From assembly GCA_903832075.1 (NCBI GenBank), contig CAILAF010000540.1, positions 1 to 7,473 on the forward strand: 7,473 nucleotides of DNA, read 5' to 3'. Positions 1-6,566 of this stretch are shown here, piece by piece. Both the position numbers and the translations under genes were made by a program. Below the pieces are notes generated by a model that was given only the letters and a program-made list of their open reading frames with translations, had not been told where the DNA came from and made no database searches. Positions within the stretch are counted from its first letter, which is position 1; each line of letters starts with the position of its first letter. Origin of the DNA: an uncultured Chitinophagaceae bacterium. GTDB taxonomy: Bacteria > Bacteroidota > Bacteroidia > Chitinophagales > Chitinophagaceae.

Positions 1-46
1 GCCGTTAAAAATATAATAAACTGTAAATATTTTTTTACAAAATCCA

Positions 47-1093
47 TCACACCAAAAACACCAACCCAATAACACCGGCTATATAAACAACAGTTACAAT
101 AATTGAATCAACACCTAAATTAAAAAATTGTTTTTTAGAACCCACTACCATTCCAATTATATAAATGCCGGTAAGAATTATTCCTAATCCTGTTAAATAC
201 ATATCACTTGGTTTTAGCGAAGGAAGAATTGCATCGCCACCAATTAATGATGCTACTAAAAATAAAACAGGTAAAAAAGCATTGCCGCCAAAAATATCAC
301 TCACTGCCATTTGATAATCTTTAATCTTCGCAGATGCAATGCCTGTGGATATTTCAGGCAATGCAGTTGCCAATGCTAAAAATGTTGCACCAAATAAAAT
401 TCCGCTCATATTAAAATGCTTTGCCAATAAATCGCTGCTTTCTTCCAATGCCCAACCGGCAATTAAAGTGATGATTGCACAAATAATAAAAATAATAATC
501 GCTGTTTGATGATGCGCAGATCTTTTTAATTTTTTTTCTGCAAGATGTTCAATTTTATTTTCACTTTGAATTACATCAGATGTTGTTTTATTTTTTTTAG
601 ATAAGCGAGAAATAAAATGAATACTTCCCAACCAAATAAATAATATCAACCATTCAAACGGTGTAGAACGAAAGAAGAAAACATCATTCGAAAATTGTTT
701 CGACATCATCACAATCGTTAAAATAAAAATTAATGAAACACCTTCAATAATTAATATCGGTCCTTTACCTCTGTATGTTAATGGTGCTTTATAACCAACA
801 CCAAATGCATCAATCAATACCAAAACAAAAGTTTGAATGGCAAAACCACCTAATAAATTACTAACGGCAATATCATAATTATGATGATAAGCTGCTACAC
901 AAGTAATCGCGATTTCAGGTAAATTAGTAACGATTGCTAAAAAGAACATTCCGCCGAAAGCCTCACTCAGATTATAATACGTGGTAATGGTATCAATAGC
1001 TTTGGTAATCTTCACTCCTGCTATCCAAATAGCAATGGTTGAAACAATAAAAATAATTATTAATAAAGTAGCGCTGAATTGCTGAAAAAACAT
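47..1093 (-). CDS. CaCA-family Na+/Ca2+ exchanger-like cation antiporter
   Basis: This is a 348-residue integral membrane protein with the two-repeat layout of the Ca2+:cation antiporter (CaCA) superfamily. The first alpha-repeat lies near residues 47-95, with TNLPE at 56-60 and the S-N-L-L-G-G segment at 78-83. The second lies near 234-282, with TALPE at 243-247 and SDIFGG at 265-270. Each half has about five hydrophobic segments, and a hydrophilic, Lys-rich loop at about 164-195 joins them, as in prokaryotic exchangers. The ion-binding glutamates (E60 and E247) are kept. The usual GSN motif after each repeat reads GGF and GGN, so the transported ion cannot be named. Family knowledge suggests export of Ca2+ or another cation driven by Na+ or H+ across the inner membrane. 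It lies 52 bp downstream of the serine hydrolase on the same strand and may be co-transcribed. A weak -7-like TAACTTTA (minus strand, 1125-1132) could drive it alone. The start is the first in-frame ATG. Confidence 0.85.
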   Translation of the reverse strand: MFFQQFSATLLIIIFIVSTIAIWIAGVKITKAIDTITTYYNLSEAFGGMFFLAIVTNLPEIAITCVAAYHHNYDIAVSNLLGGFAIQTFVLVLIDAFGVGYKAPLTYRGKGPILIIEGVSLIFILTIVMMSKQFSNDVFFFRSTPFEWLILFIWLGSIHFISRLSKKNKTTSDVIQSENKIEHLAEKKLKRSAHHQTAIIIFIICAIITLIAGWALEESSDLLAKHFNMSGILFGATFLALATALPEISTGIASAKIKDYQMAVSDIFGGNAFLPVLFLVASLIGGDAILPSLKPSDMYLTGLGIILTGIYIIGMVVGSKKQFFNLGVDSIIVTVVYIAGVIGLVFLV

Positions 1094-1104
1094 AGAAGCA
1101 GGTT

Positions 1105-1123
1105 AATGTTGTATCACAACATT
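1105..1123. repeat. 7-bp inverted repeat upstream of the antiporter
   Basis: A perfect inverted repeat, AATGTTG / CAACATT with a 5-base spacer (TATCA), lies 12 bp upstream of the antiporter start and 22 bp downstream of the serine hydrolase stop. No T-run follows it on the minus strand, so it is a poor intrinsic terminator. It could be a leader hairpin or a protein-binding site. Its function is unknown. Confidence 0.35.
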
Positions 1124-1145
1124 TTAAAGTTACATCATTCAATTG

Positions 1146-2381
1146 CTATTTATTCATTGCATCCAAAATTCTTTTCACCACTCCATCCATTGCACTATTT
1201 TCTAACCACCTAACAACAGCAACAATTTCATGTTGCCTGTCAACATAAATTAAATTAGTGCCATTACCGATATGCACAAAAACATCTGCCGGTGCTGATG
1301 GCAATAATTTTTTATCGGTGTTTAAAAAATAATTCATGTAACCATAACCAACATTTGCAGATGTTGGCGTTGTTGATTGATTAATCCATTGTTCTGAAAT
1401 TAATTGTCTGCCATTCCAATTTCCTTTGTGTAAAGTAAGCAAACCAAAGCGAGCCATATCAAAAGCATTTATAAACATACCACCACCAAAATGTCCGCCA
1501 CCACTTACTGATTGAATAATTTTTCCATCTAATACAATCCATGCATTTCTATAACCGGTCCAATGCCAAGTATTACTTGCACCAATTGGATTCATAATAT
1601 TTTCTCTCAAAACTTCTGGCAATGGTTTATGCCAAACACAAGTTGTTGCTAGTGCTAATGCATTAACACGTGTATCATTATATTTCCAAACAGCGCCTGG
1701 TTCATTTCTTTTTCTTGTTAACCATTCATTTGGTTTATCACTCGGACGATCAGCCCAATCGGGCTTGCCCCATAATGTTCCTTCCCAATCACTTGTTTGA
1801 CGAAGCATTGTTTCCCAAGTAATTTTTTTATTGTGCGTTGAATTGAAAAGATATAATAATTGTAGTTTACCAATATCTTCTGCACTTCGGTATGGATTAT
1901 TATTATATACTTCAATTGGTGGAACATAGGATGCAACCAAATCATTGGTAGATTTAATCAGACCCTTATCCACCGCCAATCCTACAACAGTTGATAAAAA
2001 ACTTTTTGTAACACTGTTGGTCATATCAACTTTATTTACATCACCCCATTCAGCAATAATGTAACCTTTATAAATTATTATTCCGGACGGATCGCCACGT
2101 TCTTCCAATGGACCAATGGCATCACTAAAAGGTTCTTTACCAAATGTCATGGCTTGTGCTAATTCTTGATTACGTGGAAGTTTTGCTTCATTGTTTTTTG
2201 CAAACTGAATGGCGTCATTTAATTTATTGCTATCAATATTAAATGATGAAGGTGAACGATATTCCCAAAATTGCGATGAAGGAAAATAATCTTGCGAAAC
2301 ATTTTTTACTTCTTTATTTTTTTGTGCAAATAAATTTGAAACAAAGAAAATAATAAAAAAGAAAGAAAATATTTTTTTCAT
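1146..2381 (-). CDS. Secreted beta-lactamase-family serine hydrolase
   Basis: This 411-residue protein has a Sec signal peptide (about residues 1-19, Lys-Lys followed by a Phe/Ile-rich core, likely cleaved at FA|Q). A class C beta-lactamase / penicillin-binding-protein fold (PF00144) follows. The nucleophile motif S-x-x-K is SVTK at 123-126. The second motif, normally Y-x-N, reads Y234-N-D236. The third motif, normally K-T-G or H-x-G, is H370-I-G372. The GGGHFGGG stretch (294-301), followed by an aspartate that leads into 'MARFG', is also usual for this family. Members act in the periplasm or outside the cell as esterases, peptidases or amidases. The substrate cannot be read from the sequence, and true beta-lactamase activity is not implied. 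The gene lies 35 bp downstream of the small secreted protein gene and 52 bp upstream of the antiporter, all on one strand. The ATG start places the signal peptide at the very N-terminus, which supports it. Confidence 0.88.
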   Translation of the reverse strand: MKKIFSFFFIIFFVSNLFAQKNKEVKNVSQDYFPSSQFWEYRSPSSFNIDSNKLNDAIQFAKNNEAKLPRNQELAQAMTFGKEPFSDAIGPLEERGDPSGIIIYKGYIIAEWGDVNKVDMTNSVTKSFLSTVVGLAVDKGLIKSTNDLVASYVPPIEVYNNNPYRSAEDIGKLQLLYLFNSTHNKKITWETMLRQTSDWEGTLWGKPDWADRPSDKPNEWLTRKRNEPGAVWKYNDTRVNALALATTCVWHKPLPEVLRENIMNPIGASNTWHWTGYRNAWIVLDGKIIQSVSGGGHFGGGMFINAFDMARFGLLTLHKGNWNGRQLISEQWINQSTTPTSANVGYGYMNYFLNTDKKLLPSAPADVFVHIGNGTNLIYVDRQHEIVAVVRWLENSAMDGVVKRILDAMNK

Positions 2382-2416
2382 AAATGATTATCTAAGATGT
2401 GAAAACAATTTTATTA

Positions 2417-2932
2417 TTAAAAAGGTGTAGCAGTATAGCTATAATAAACTCCATCCCAAATATTAATAATGTTTGCACCATAAGGATCTCTTCCTATTAA
2501 CCAATCTTTTTTTTCAATTGCATTTAGCAAAACGATCGGATAATCTTTTCTTTTTGTTTTTTCCCATTTTCCCTTTTTCTTTTCACCATAAGATTCCCAA
2601 TAATAAGTACCATCATTAAAAATGTATAAAGGTTTTGTTTTTGCTGAACCAGCACTTGTTTTTAGTTTACTTAAATCGTTATTAATATCTTTTATTTCAT
2701 AAACTGCACCATTTACTCCACATTTCCATCTTCCAACAAAAAAGCTAAGACTTGTTAATGCAGAATCGGATATTTTAGTTTTATTCAGTTTTACTTCTTT
2801 GGCGGGTTTATCAAGCGTCAATGTTTTTGCTTTATATACTTCTATTTGACTAAAGGAATTGATTCCAATAAAACAAAACAGAATAATTGATATTAAACTA
2901 AAAAAGATACGCATACATAAATTTTTAATCAT
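2417..2932 (-). CDS. Small secreted protein of unknown function
   Basis: I do not recognise this 171-residue protein. Residues 1-28 form a signal peptide: charged start, hydrophobic core (ISIILFCFIGI), then INSFSQ, a usual Bacteroidetes cleavage context. The Cys at 20 is preceded by Phe and does not form a convincing lipobox. The mature part is rich in Lys, Trp and Tyr. It carries short repeating G-x-W/Y elements: 'FFVGRWKCG' near 64-72, 'NDGTYYWESYG' near 106-116, 'KGKWEKT' and 'WDGVYYSYT'. This pattern resembles small beta-barrel (lipocalin-like) proteins, but that is inference from composition only. An alternative start at Met7 (2912-2914) gives an equally good signal peptide. The reading frame ends in two consecutive TAA codons. 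It is the first gene after the lpdA terminator and probably heads a unit with the serine hydrolase 35 bp downstream. Confidence 0.72.
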   Translation of the reverse strand: MIKNLCMRIFFSLISIILFCFIGINSFSQIEVYKAKTLTLDKPAKEVKLNKTKISDSALTSLSFFVGRWKCGVNGAVYEIKDINNDLSKLKTSAGSAKTKPLYIFNDGTYYWESYGEKKKGKWEKTKRKDYPIVLLNAIEKKDWLIGRDPYGANIINIWDGVYYSYTATPF

Positions 2933-2945
2933 GATAAATGAACAA

Positions 2946-2974
2946 TAAATGTATTGAGTTTTTTTTCAAACAAA
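2946..2974 (-). promoter_or_regulatory. Candidate Bacteroidetes-type promoter for the 2417-2932 unit
   Basis: On the minus strand, TTTG (2971-2974) is followed after 17 bases by TACATTTA (2946-2953), one mismatch from the TAnnTTTG -7 consensus. Transcription would start near 2939, leaving a very short leader before the ATG at 2930-2932. The -33 box overlaps the T-run of the lpdA terminator. The location just after a terminator supports a promoter here, but the match is imperfect and the region is AT-rich. Confidence 0.35.
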
Positions 2975-3004
2975 AAAAGGATTACAAATTTATTTGCAAT
3001 CCTT
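2972..3004 (-). terminator. Intrinsic terminator of lpdA
   Basis: Read on the minus strand, AAGGATTGCAAAT is followed by its near-perfect complement ATTTGTAATCCTT. This gives a stem of about 12 bp with one G-U pair and a tight loop, immediately followed by a run of T (seven counting the stem end). It starts 27 bp past the lpdA stop codon and separates lpdA from the next gene. Part of the left arm (ATTTGCAATC in plus-strand sense, 2992-3001) is repeated exactly at 3014-3023. Confidence 0.85.
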
Positions 3005-3030
3005 AAATATTAAATTTGCAATCTCAAATA

Positions 3031-4437
3031 TTACATATCTATTGCTTCACCATAAGCAGCAGCAGTTGCTTCTTTCAAAGCTTCACTCATTGTTGGATGC
3101 GGATGAATAGCATTTAAAATTTCATGAGCAGTTGCTTCTAATTTTCTGGCAACAGAAACTTCCGCAATCATTTCAGTAACATTTGCACCAATCATGTGTG
3201 CTCCTAAAAATTCGCCATACTTAGCATCGAATATCACTTTTACAAAACCTTCTGTAGCACCCGCTGCGCTTGCTTTTCCGCTTGCCATAAAAGGAAACTT
3301 ACCAACTTTAATTTCATAACCGGCATCTTTTGCAGCTTTTTCTGTATAACCAATACTTGCAATTTCAGGTGTGCAATAAGTACATCCAGGAACATTATTA
3401 TAATCAACTGGATCAGGCAAGTGATTATATTTTTTTTCTGCATAACCAATATGTTCAGCTGCATTGATTCCTTCTTTTGCAGCAACATGTGCTAAAGCCT
3501 GACCGGGACTGCAATCACCAATTGCATAAATAGTTGGCACATTTGTTTGTTGATATTTATCTGTAACAATTCTTCCTTTATCTGTTTTAATTGCATTTTC
3601 TTCTAATCCAATGTTTTCAATATTTGCTACAACACCAACTGCACTTAAAACAATATCAGCTTCTAAAGTAATGGTACTGCCATCTTGTTTCTTAACTAAT
3701 GCTTTTACTGTTGCGCCACTTGTATCAACTGATTCAACAGAAGCACTTGTCATAATTTCAATACCAATTCTTTTATATTGTTTTTCCAGTTCTTTAGAAA
3801 TATCTTCATCTTCAACCGGAACAGCACGTGGCATAAATTCAACAATGGTAACTTTTGTTCCCATACTATTATAAACATAAGCAAACTCAACACCAATTGC
3901 ACCACTTCCAACAATAATCATGCTTTTGGGTTGAGTTGGTAATACCATTGCTTCGCGATAACCAATTACTTTTTTACCATCTTGTTTTAAGTTTGGTAAT
4001 TCTCGGCTGCGACCACCGGTTGCAATGATGATATATTTCGATTCAACAATTTGTTTACTCCCATCAACAGCAGTTACTTCAACTTGTCCTTTACTTTTTA
4101 TCTTTCCATACCCCATTATCACATCGATCTTATTCTTCTTCATCAAAAAGTTAACTCCTTTACTCATTTTATCTGCCACACCACGACTACGTTTTATTAC
4201 TGCACTAAAATCTGCTGTACCAGTTGCATTAATACCATAAGCAGCACTATGTTTTACATATTCATACACTTGCGCACTCTTCAATAAAGCTTTTGTTGGA
4301 ATACAACCCCAATTCAAACAAATACCACCTAAACTTTCCTTTTCAATGATCGCTACTTTCAAACCTAATTGCGATGCACGAATTGCTGCCGGATAACCAC
4401 CGGGACCGCTTCCAATAACAATTATATCATATGCCAT
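3031..4437 (-). CDS. lpdA: Dihydrolipoyl dehydrogenase (E3)
   Basis: This 468-residue flavoprotein reoxidises dihydrolipoamide to lipoamide with NAD+. It is the E3 subunit of 2-oxoacid dehydrogenase complexes and of the glycine cleavage system, and acts in the cytoplasm. All family hallmarks are visible: the FAD-binding GSGPGG motif at 9-14, the redox disulfide in GGICLNWGCIPTK (C40 and C45), the ATGG motif near 139-142, and the NAD-binding GSGAIG at 177-182 with an acidic residue (E200) after the next strand. The second FAD motif AIGDC and the C-terminal HPHPTMSE with the catalytic pair H447 and E452 are also present. Length is normal for the family. No E1, E2 or lipoylation gene is adjacent, so which complex it serves cannot be told, and one E3 may serve several. 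It follows the DUF62 gene after a 134-bp gap. That gap holds only a weak -7-like TATTTTCG (minus strand, 4487-4494) without a clear -33 box. A strong terminator follows the gene. Confidence 0.97.
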   Translation of the reverse strand: MAYDIIVIGSGPGGYPAAIRASQLGLKVAIIEKESLGGICLNWGCIPTKALLKSAQVYEYVKHSAAYGINATGTADFSAVIKRSRGVADKMSKGVNFLMKKNKIDVIMGYGKIKSKGQVEVTAVDGSKQIVESKYIIIATGGRSRELPNLKQDGKKVIGYREAMVLPTQPKSMIIVGSGAIGVEFAYVYNSMGTKVTIVEFMPRAVPVEDEDISKELEKQYKRIGIEIMTSASVESVDTSGATVKALVKKQDGSTITLEADIVLSAVGVVANIENIGLEENAIKTDKGRIVTDKYQQTNVPTIYAIGDCSPGQALAHVAAKEGINAAEHIGYAEKKYNHLPDPVDYNNVPGCTYCTPEIASIGYTEKAAKDAGYEIKVGKFPFMASGKASAAGATEGFVKVIFDAKYGEFLGAHMIGANVTEMIAEVSVARKLEATAHEILNAIHPHPTMSEALKEATAAAYGEAIDM

Positions 4438-4571
4438 AAATATTTGTGATTTTAAATTTTGATTTAAGATTGAATAAACCGAACTGCGAAAATACTTGCA
4501 AAAAATTAAATGAGAAGAGATTGCTTTTTCGAACAGCGATAATTTTATTAAATAAATTTATTGAGAATTTT

Positions 4572-5393
4572 TTATTCAAAGAAAACTCTTACAGTTTGAT
4601 AGAACCATTTATTTTGAACAGCTGCGGCTTTTTCATGCATCTTTTCATTGAATCCCTGTAAACCAAACAAACCGGCTATGTTACCTTTATTGATAGCTAT
4701 TTCCAAATAACCTGCAGAATTAAAGAAAGCTAATTTCTCTCCTTCATTCATTGATGCATAATTATTACTGATTACATCAATCACTTCATTTCTTTTAAAA
4801 ACAATTTTGAATTTTCTTCCATCGCGTTTTTCTTCAAACTCTTTTTTTGTAATATTTATAATTACATTTTCGAAACGATCAATGAATAATATTTGCCCAT
4901 CAATCCAATCATTACCAAATGTTGGTCGTAAAGGAAACTTCTCAACAATATTTTCAACTTTATTTCCAACTTCACTCAACTTCATTCCATTACTTAATTG
5001 TTTTACTGCCATTGTAATCACTTCAGTTATTTCCAATAAAGTATTTTTGTTTTGAATGTTGATTGAAACAATTTCTGCCGGCTTATCTCCAACAATCATT
5101 GTCAAAATTCCATTATCGGGACAAACGATGAATTGATTATGGTGATTAGTAATTAAAATTTGCTGCGATGCATTCTCAAATAAGTTCAATAAAATTATAT
5201 GAATCGTTTGGTCAGGATAAAATTTAAATGCATTAGAACAAACATATGCTGATTGAGGAAAATTAGATTGAGAAAGATAATGAGTGATGTCTGCAACATT
5301 ATAATCTGCATTTTGAGAAAGCAATTGCCCTTTGACAGCACCTACTAAATAATCGTGATGGCCAATATCAGTTGAAAGCGTAATAATCTGCAT
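4572..5393 (-). CDS. Divergent DUF62 / SAM hydroxide adenosyltransferase-like protein
   Basis: This 273-residue protein matches the DUF62 (PF01887) family in layout. It starts with ITLSTDIGHHDYLVGAVKG (4-22), the counterpart of the usual ITLxTDFGxxDxYVGxMKG, and has PDNG at 92-95. The C-terminal domain has IDRFENVIINI near 171-181 and then the 'Y...EGE...SAGYLEIAINKGN' segment at about 212-238. Characterised relatives hydrolyse S-adenosylmethionine to adenosine and methionine, or are fluorinases or chlorinases. By position-by-position comparison from memory, the catalytic Asp-Arg pair of DPGVGTxR corresponds here to N70 and Q77. The His of the FHGRD segment falls in LEITEV (120-125), which has no His. 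SAM hydrolysis by the known mechanism is therefore doubtful, although the fold is likely kept. I recall similar degeneration in other Bacteroidetes homologues. The gene lies 28 bp downstream of the SDR gene, probably in one operon. Function is unassigned. Confidence 0.82.
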   Translation of the reverse strand: MQIITLSTDIGHHDYLVGAVKGQLLSQNADYNVADITHYLSQSNFPQSAYVCSNAFKFYPDQTIHIILLNLFENASQQILITNHHNQFIVCPDNGILTMIVGDKPAEIVSINIQNKNTLLEITEVITMAVKQLSNGMKLSEVGNKVENIVEKFPLRPTFGNDWIDGQILFIDRFENVIINITKKEFEEKRDGRKFKIVFKRNEVIDVISNNYASMNEGEKLAFFNSAGYLEIAINKGNIAGLFGLQGFNEKMHEKAAAVQNKWFYQTVRVFFE

Positions 5394-5421
5394 CCAAATG
5401 ATAAACGTTACAACAAAAAAC

Positions 5422-6228
5422 TTATTTCACTAACTCCTCATTTCTAAAGAAAAATCTTCTAACCAATTTATCAGCTAATGAAGGAAATAATTTATTCAGT
5501 AAAACTGTTTGCTTCCCATTGGCAGTTAATACAATTGTGCGTTTTCTTTTTTCAATTGCTTTATTGATATGCGCTGCACATTCTTCAGCAGTCATTAATT
5601 TACTTTCATCTAATGGACTTTCACCTTGCGGTTTACCAACTCTATTCAATGCAACATTGCGAATATTTGATGCAGTAAAACCGGGGCATACCCACATAAC
5701 ATTCACGCCGGTAGTTAATAATTCCGTGCGTAAAGCTTCTAACCAACCATTCATTGCATACTTAGAAGCAGAATAGCCACTTCTTCCGGGCAATCCTCTA
5801 TATCCTGCAATTGAAGAAACCCCAACAACAGTTCCGTTATTCTTCATAATGTATGGCAATGAAAATTTTGTACAATAAACTGTTCCCCAAAAATTTACAT
5901 CCATTACTCTGCGTAATGTTTCAAACTCCACATCTTGAACCAATGAACGCATAGAGATACCTGCATTATTAATTAATACGTCAATCGTTCCATATAATTT
6001 AATAACAGATTCAATAAAAATTTTACAATCTTGTTCTTTACTAACGTCAGCAGTATGAATCATTAATGATTTACCGGCATGTATTTGTTGTAAATGATAT
6101 AACTTATCAAAATTCCTACTACAAGCGGCTACTTTAGCACCTTGTGATAAAAAGATATCTACCAAGGCTTTACCAATTCCTTCTGAACCACCTGTAATTA
6201 CAATTACTTTATTTTGAAAATATGACAT
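5422..6228 (-). CDS. SDR-family NAD(P)-dependent oxidoreductase
   Basis: This 268-residue classical short-chain dehydrogenase/reductase has every hallmark. They are the nucleotide-binding TGGSEGIG at 12-19, D61-V62 at the adenine pocket, NNAG at 87-90, N112, the catalytic S139, and Y152-x-x-x-K156 in YSASK, followed by CPG at 181-183. Such enzymes reduce ketones or oxidise alcohols. The basic, hydrophobic C-terminus (KLFPSLADKLVRRFFF) recalls the DHRS7-like branch and may associate with membranes. The substrate is unknown. An in-frame ATG exists 15 codons upstream (6271-6273), but the shorter start MSYFQNK is preferred. It puts the Rossmann motif at the usual distance from the N-terminus, and the best promoter -7 box (6247-6254) lies between the two ATGs. 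The DUF62 gene follows after 28 bp. The promoter is back-to-back with that of tRNA-Lys. Confidence 0.92.
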   Translation of the reverse strand: MSYFQNKVIVITGGSEGIGKALVDIFLSQGAKVAACSRNFDKLYHLQQIHAGKSLMIHTADVSKEQDCKIFIESVIKLYGTIDVLINNAGISMRSLVQDVEFETLRRVMDVNFWGTVYCTKFSLPYIMKNNGTVVGVSSIAGYRGLPGRSGYSASKYAMNGWLEALRTELLTTGVNVMWVCPGFTASNIRNVALNRVGKPQGESPLDESKLMTAEECAAHINKAIEKRKRTIVLTANGKQTVLLNKLFPSLADKLVRRFFFRNEELVK

Positions 6229-6246
6229 ACACAAAAGTTTATTCAA

Positions 6247-6273
6247 CAAAAATAAGCTTTGAGATATTGACAA
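6247..6273 (-). promoter_or_regulatory. Promoter of the SDR-DUF62 operon
   Basis: On the minus strand, TATTTTTG (6247-6254) matches the Bacteroidetes -7 consensus TAnnTTTG exactly. A TTG (6271-6273) 16 bases upstream is a weak -33 box with short spacing. Transcription would start near 6240, about 12 bases before the chosen ATG at 6226-6228. This excludes the upstream in-frame ATG as a start. Confidence 0.55.
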
Positions 6274-6319
6274 TTGTTAATATTCTTTTAGAATGAAAAA
6301 GAAAATACTTTTTTTAAAA

Positions 6320-6350
6320 TTTGGTGCAGAACTGAATTCACCTATTTTTG
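6320..6350 (+). promoter_or_regulatory. Promoter of tRNA-Lys
   Basis: TTTG (6320-6323), a 19-base spacer and TATTTTTG (6343-6350) match the Bacteroidetes sigma-ABfr promoter consensus exactly. The predicted transcription start, near 6356, is about 15 bases ahead of the mature tRNA 5' end. Position, spacing and strand all agree. Confidence 0.75.
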
Positions 6351-6370
6351 CACTCCCAAAAAATGGGTGC

Positions 6371-6443
6371 GATCTCGTAGCTCAGTTGGTAGAGCACAAC
6401 ACTTTTAATGTTGGGGCCCTGGGTTCGAGTCCCAGCGGGATCA
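6371..6443 (+). tRNA. tRNA-Lys(UUU)
   Basis: A complete 73-nt cloverleaf can be folded. The acceptor stem GATCTCG / CGGGATC has one G-U pair. The D arm is GCTC-AGTTGGTA-GAGC. The anticodon stem CAACA / TGTTG encloses the loop CTTTTAA with anticodon TTT at 6404-6406. A 5-nt variable loop follows, then the T arm CTGGG-TTCGAGT-CCCAG and discriminator A at 6443. CCA is not encoded (the next bases are CTT), so it must be added after transcription. It has its own promoter and terminator. Its 3' half is a common target for tyrosine-recombinase-mediated integration, and an integrase gene starts 236 bp downstream. Confidence 0.97.
6419..6443. other. Candidate attachment site (tRNA-Lys 3' end)
   Basis: The T arm and 3' acceptor strand of tRNA-Lys are the usual core for integrative elements that insert at tRNA genes. 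An integrase gene reading away from the tRNA begins shortly downstream. The assignment is inferred from context only: the second copy that would prove it must lie beyond the window. The crossover could instead lie in or after the terminator at 6467-6501. Confidence 0.35.
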
Positions 6444-6466
6444 CTTTCACCTTCTCAAACTTACTG

Positions 6467-6501
6467 AAAACCCTTTAAAATGCAAGTTTTAAGGGGTTTT
6501 T
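6467..6501 (+). terminator. Intrinsic terminator of tRNA-Lys
   Basis: A 14-bp stem, AAAACCCTTTAAAA against TTTTAAGGGGTTTT with one T-G wobble, encloses a 6-base loop (TGCAAG) and ends in a run of five T. It begins 24 bases after the tRNA 3' end. The A-rich left arm lets it work to some extent on the opposite strand too. Confidence 0.85.
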
Positions 6502-6542
6502 ACATTAGTGGCATATCAAAATATCAGAAAGTCTGTCAATCC

Positions 6543-6566
6543 ATTCGGTGAACAATTCGGTGAACA
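6543..6566 (+). repeat. Two tandem copies of ATTCGGTGAACA
   Basis: The 12-mer ATTCGGTGAACA occurs at 6543-6554 and again directly abutting at 6555-6566, with no mismatch. A third copy in inverted orientation lies at 6583-6594. Exact 12-bp spacing (a little over one helical turn) on the tRNA side of an integrase gene fits arm-type sites for the integrase N-terminal domain, or an operator controlling the integrase. This role is inferred. Confidence 0.8.

Noticed and set aside
22..39. TGTAAA / TTTACA hairpin downstream of the antiporter gene
   Set aside because: The six-pair stem is almost all A-T in an AT-rich stretch near the window edge, and no clean T-run follows on the minus strand. It is too weak to call a terminator.
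1718..1945. 75-codon minus-strand frame inside the serine hydrolase gene
   Set aside because: It overlaps the middle of the well-supported hydrolase in a different frame and has no domain.
3240..3488. Alternative minus-strand frame inside lpdA
   Set aside because: It lies wholly within the strongly supported dihydrolipoyl dehydrogenase in another frame and shows low-complexity composition.
3611..4287. Several plus-strand open frames opposite lpdA
   Set aside because: They are antisense shadows of lpdA, with no promoter or recognisable domain.
4500..4545. Imperfect hairpin ATTGCT / AGCGAT downstream of the DUF62 gene
   Set aside because: It has a short stem with a wobble pair and no T-run on the minus strand, so it is not a credible terminator.
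4446..4661. 71-codon plus-strand frame spanning the lpdA-DUF62 gap
   Set aside because: Its second half is antisense to the DUF62 gene, no promoter was seen ahead of it, and the product is Lys/Asn/Leu-rich noise typical of AT-rich spacer.
6293..6478. 61-codon plus-strand open frame across the tRNA-Lys region
   Set aside because: It covers the tRNA promoter and the whole tRNA gene, and its sequence has no protein-like features. It is a chance frame.
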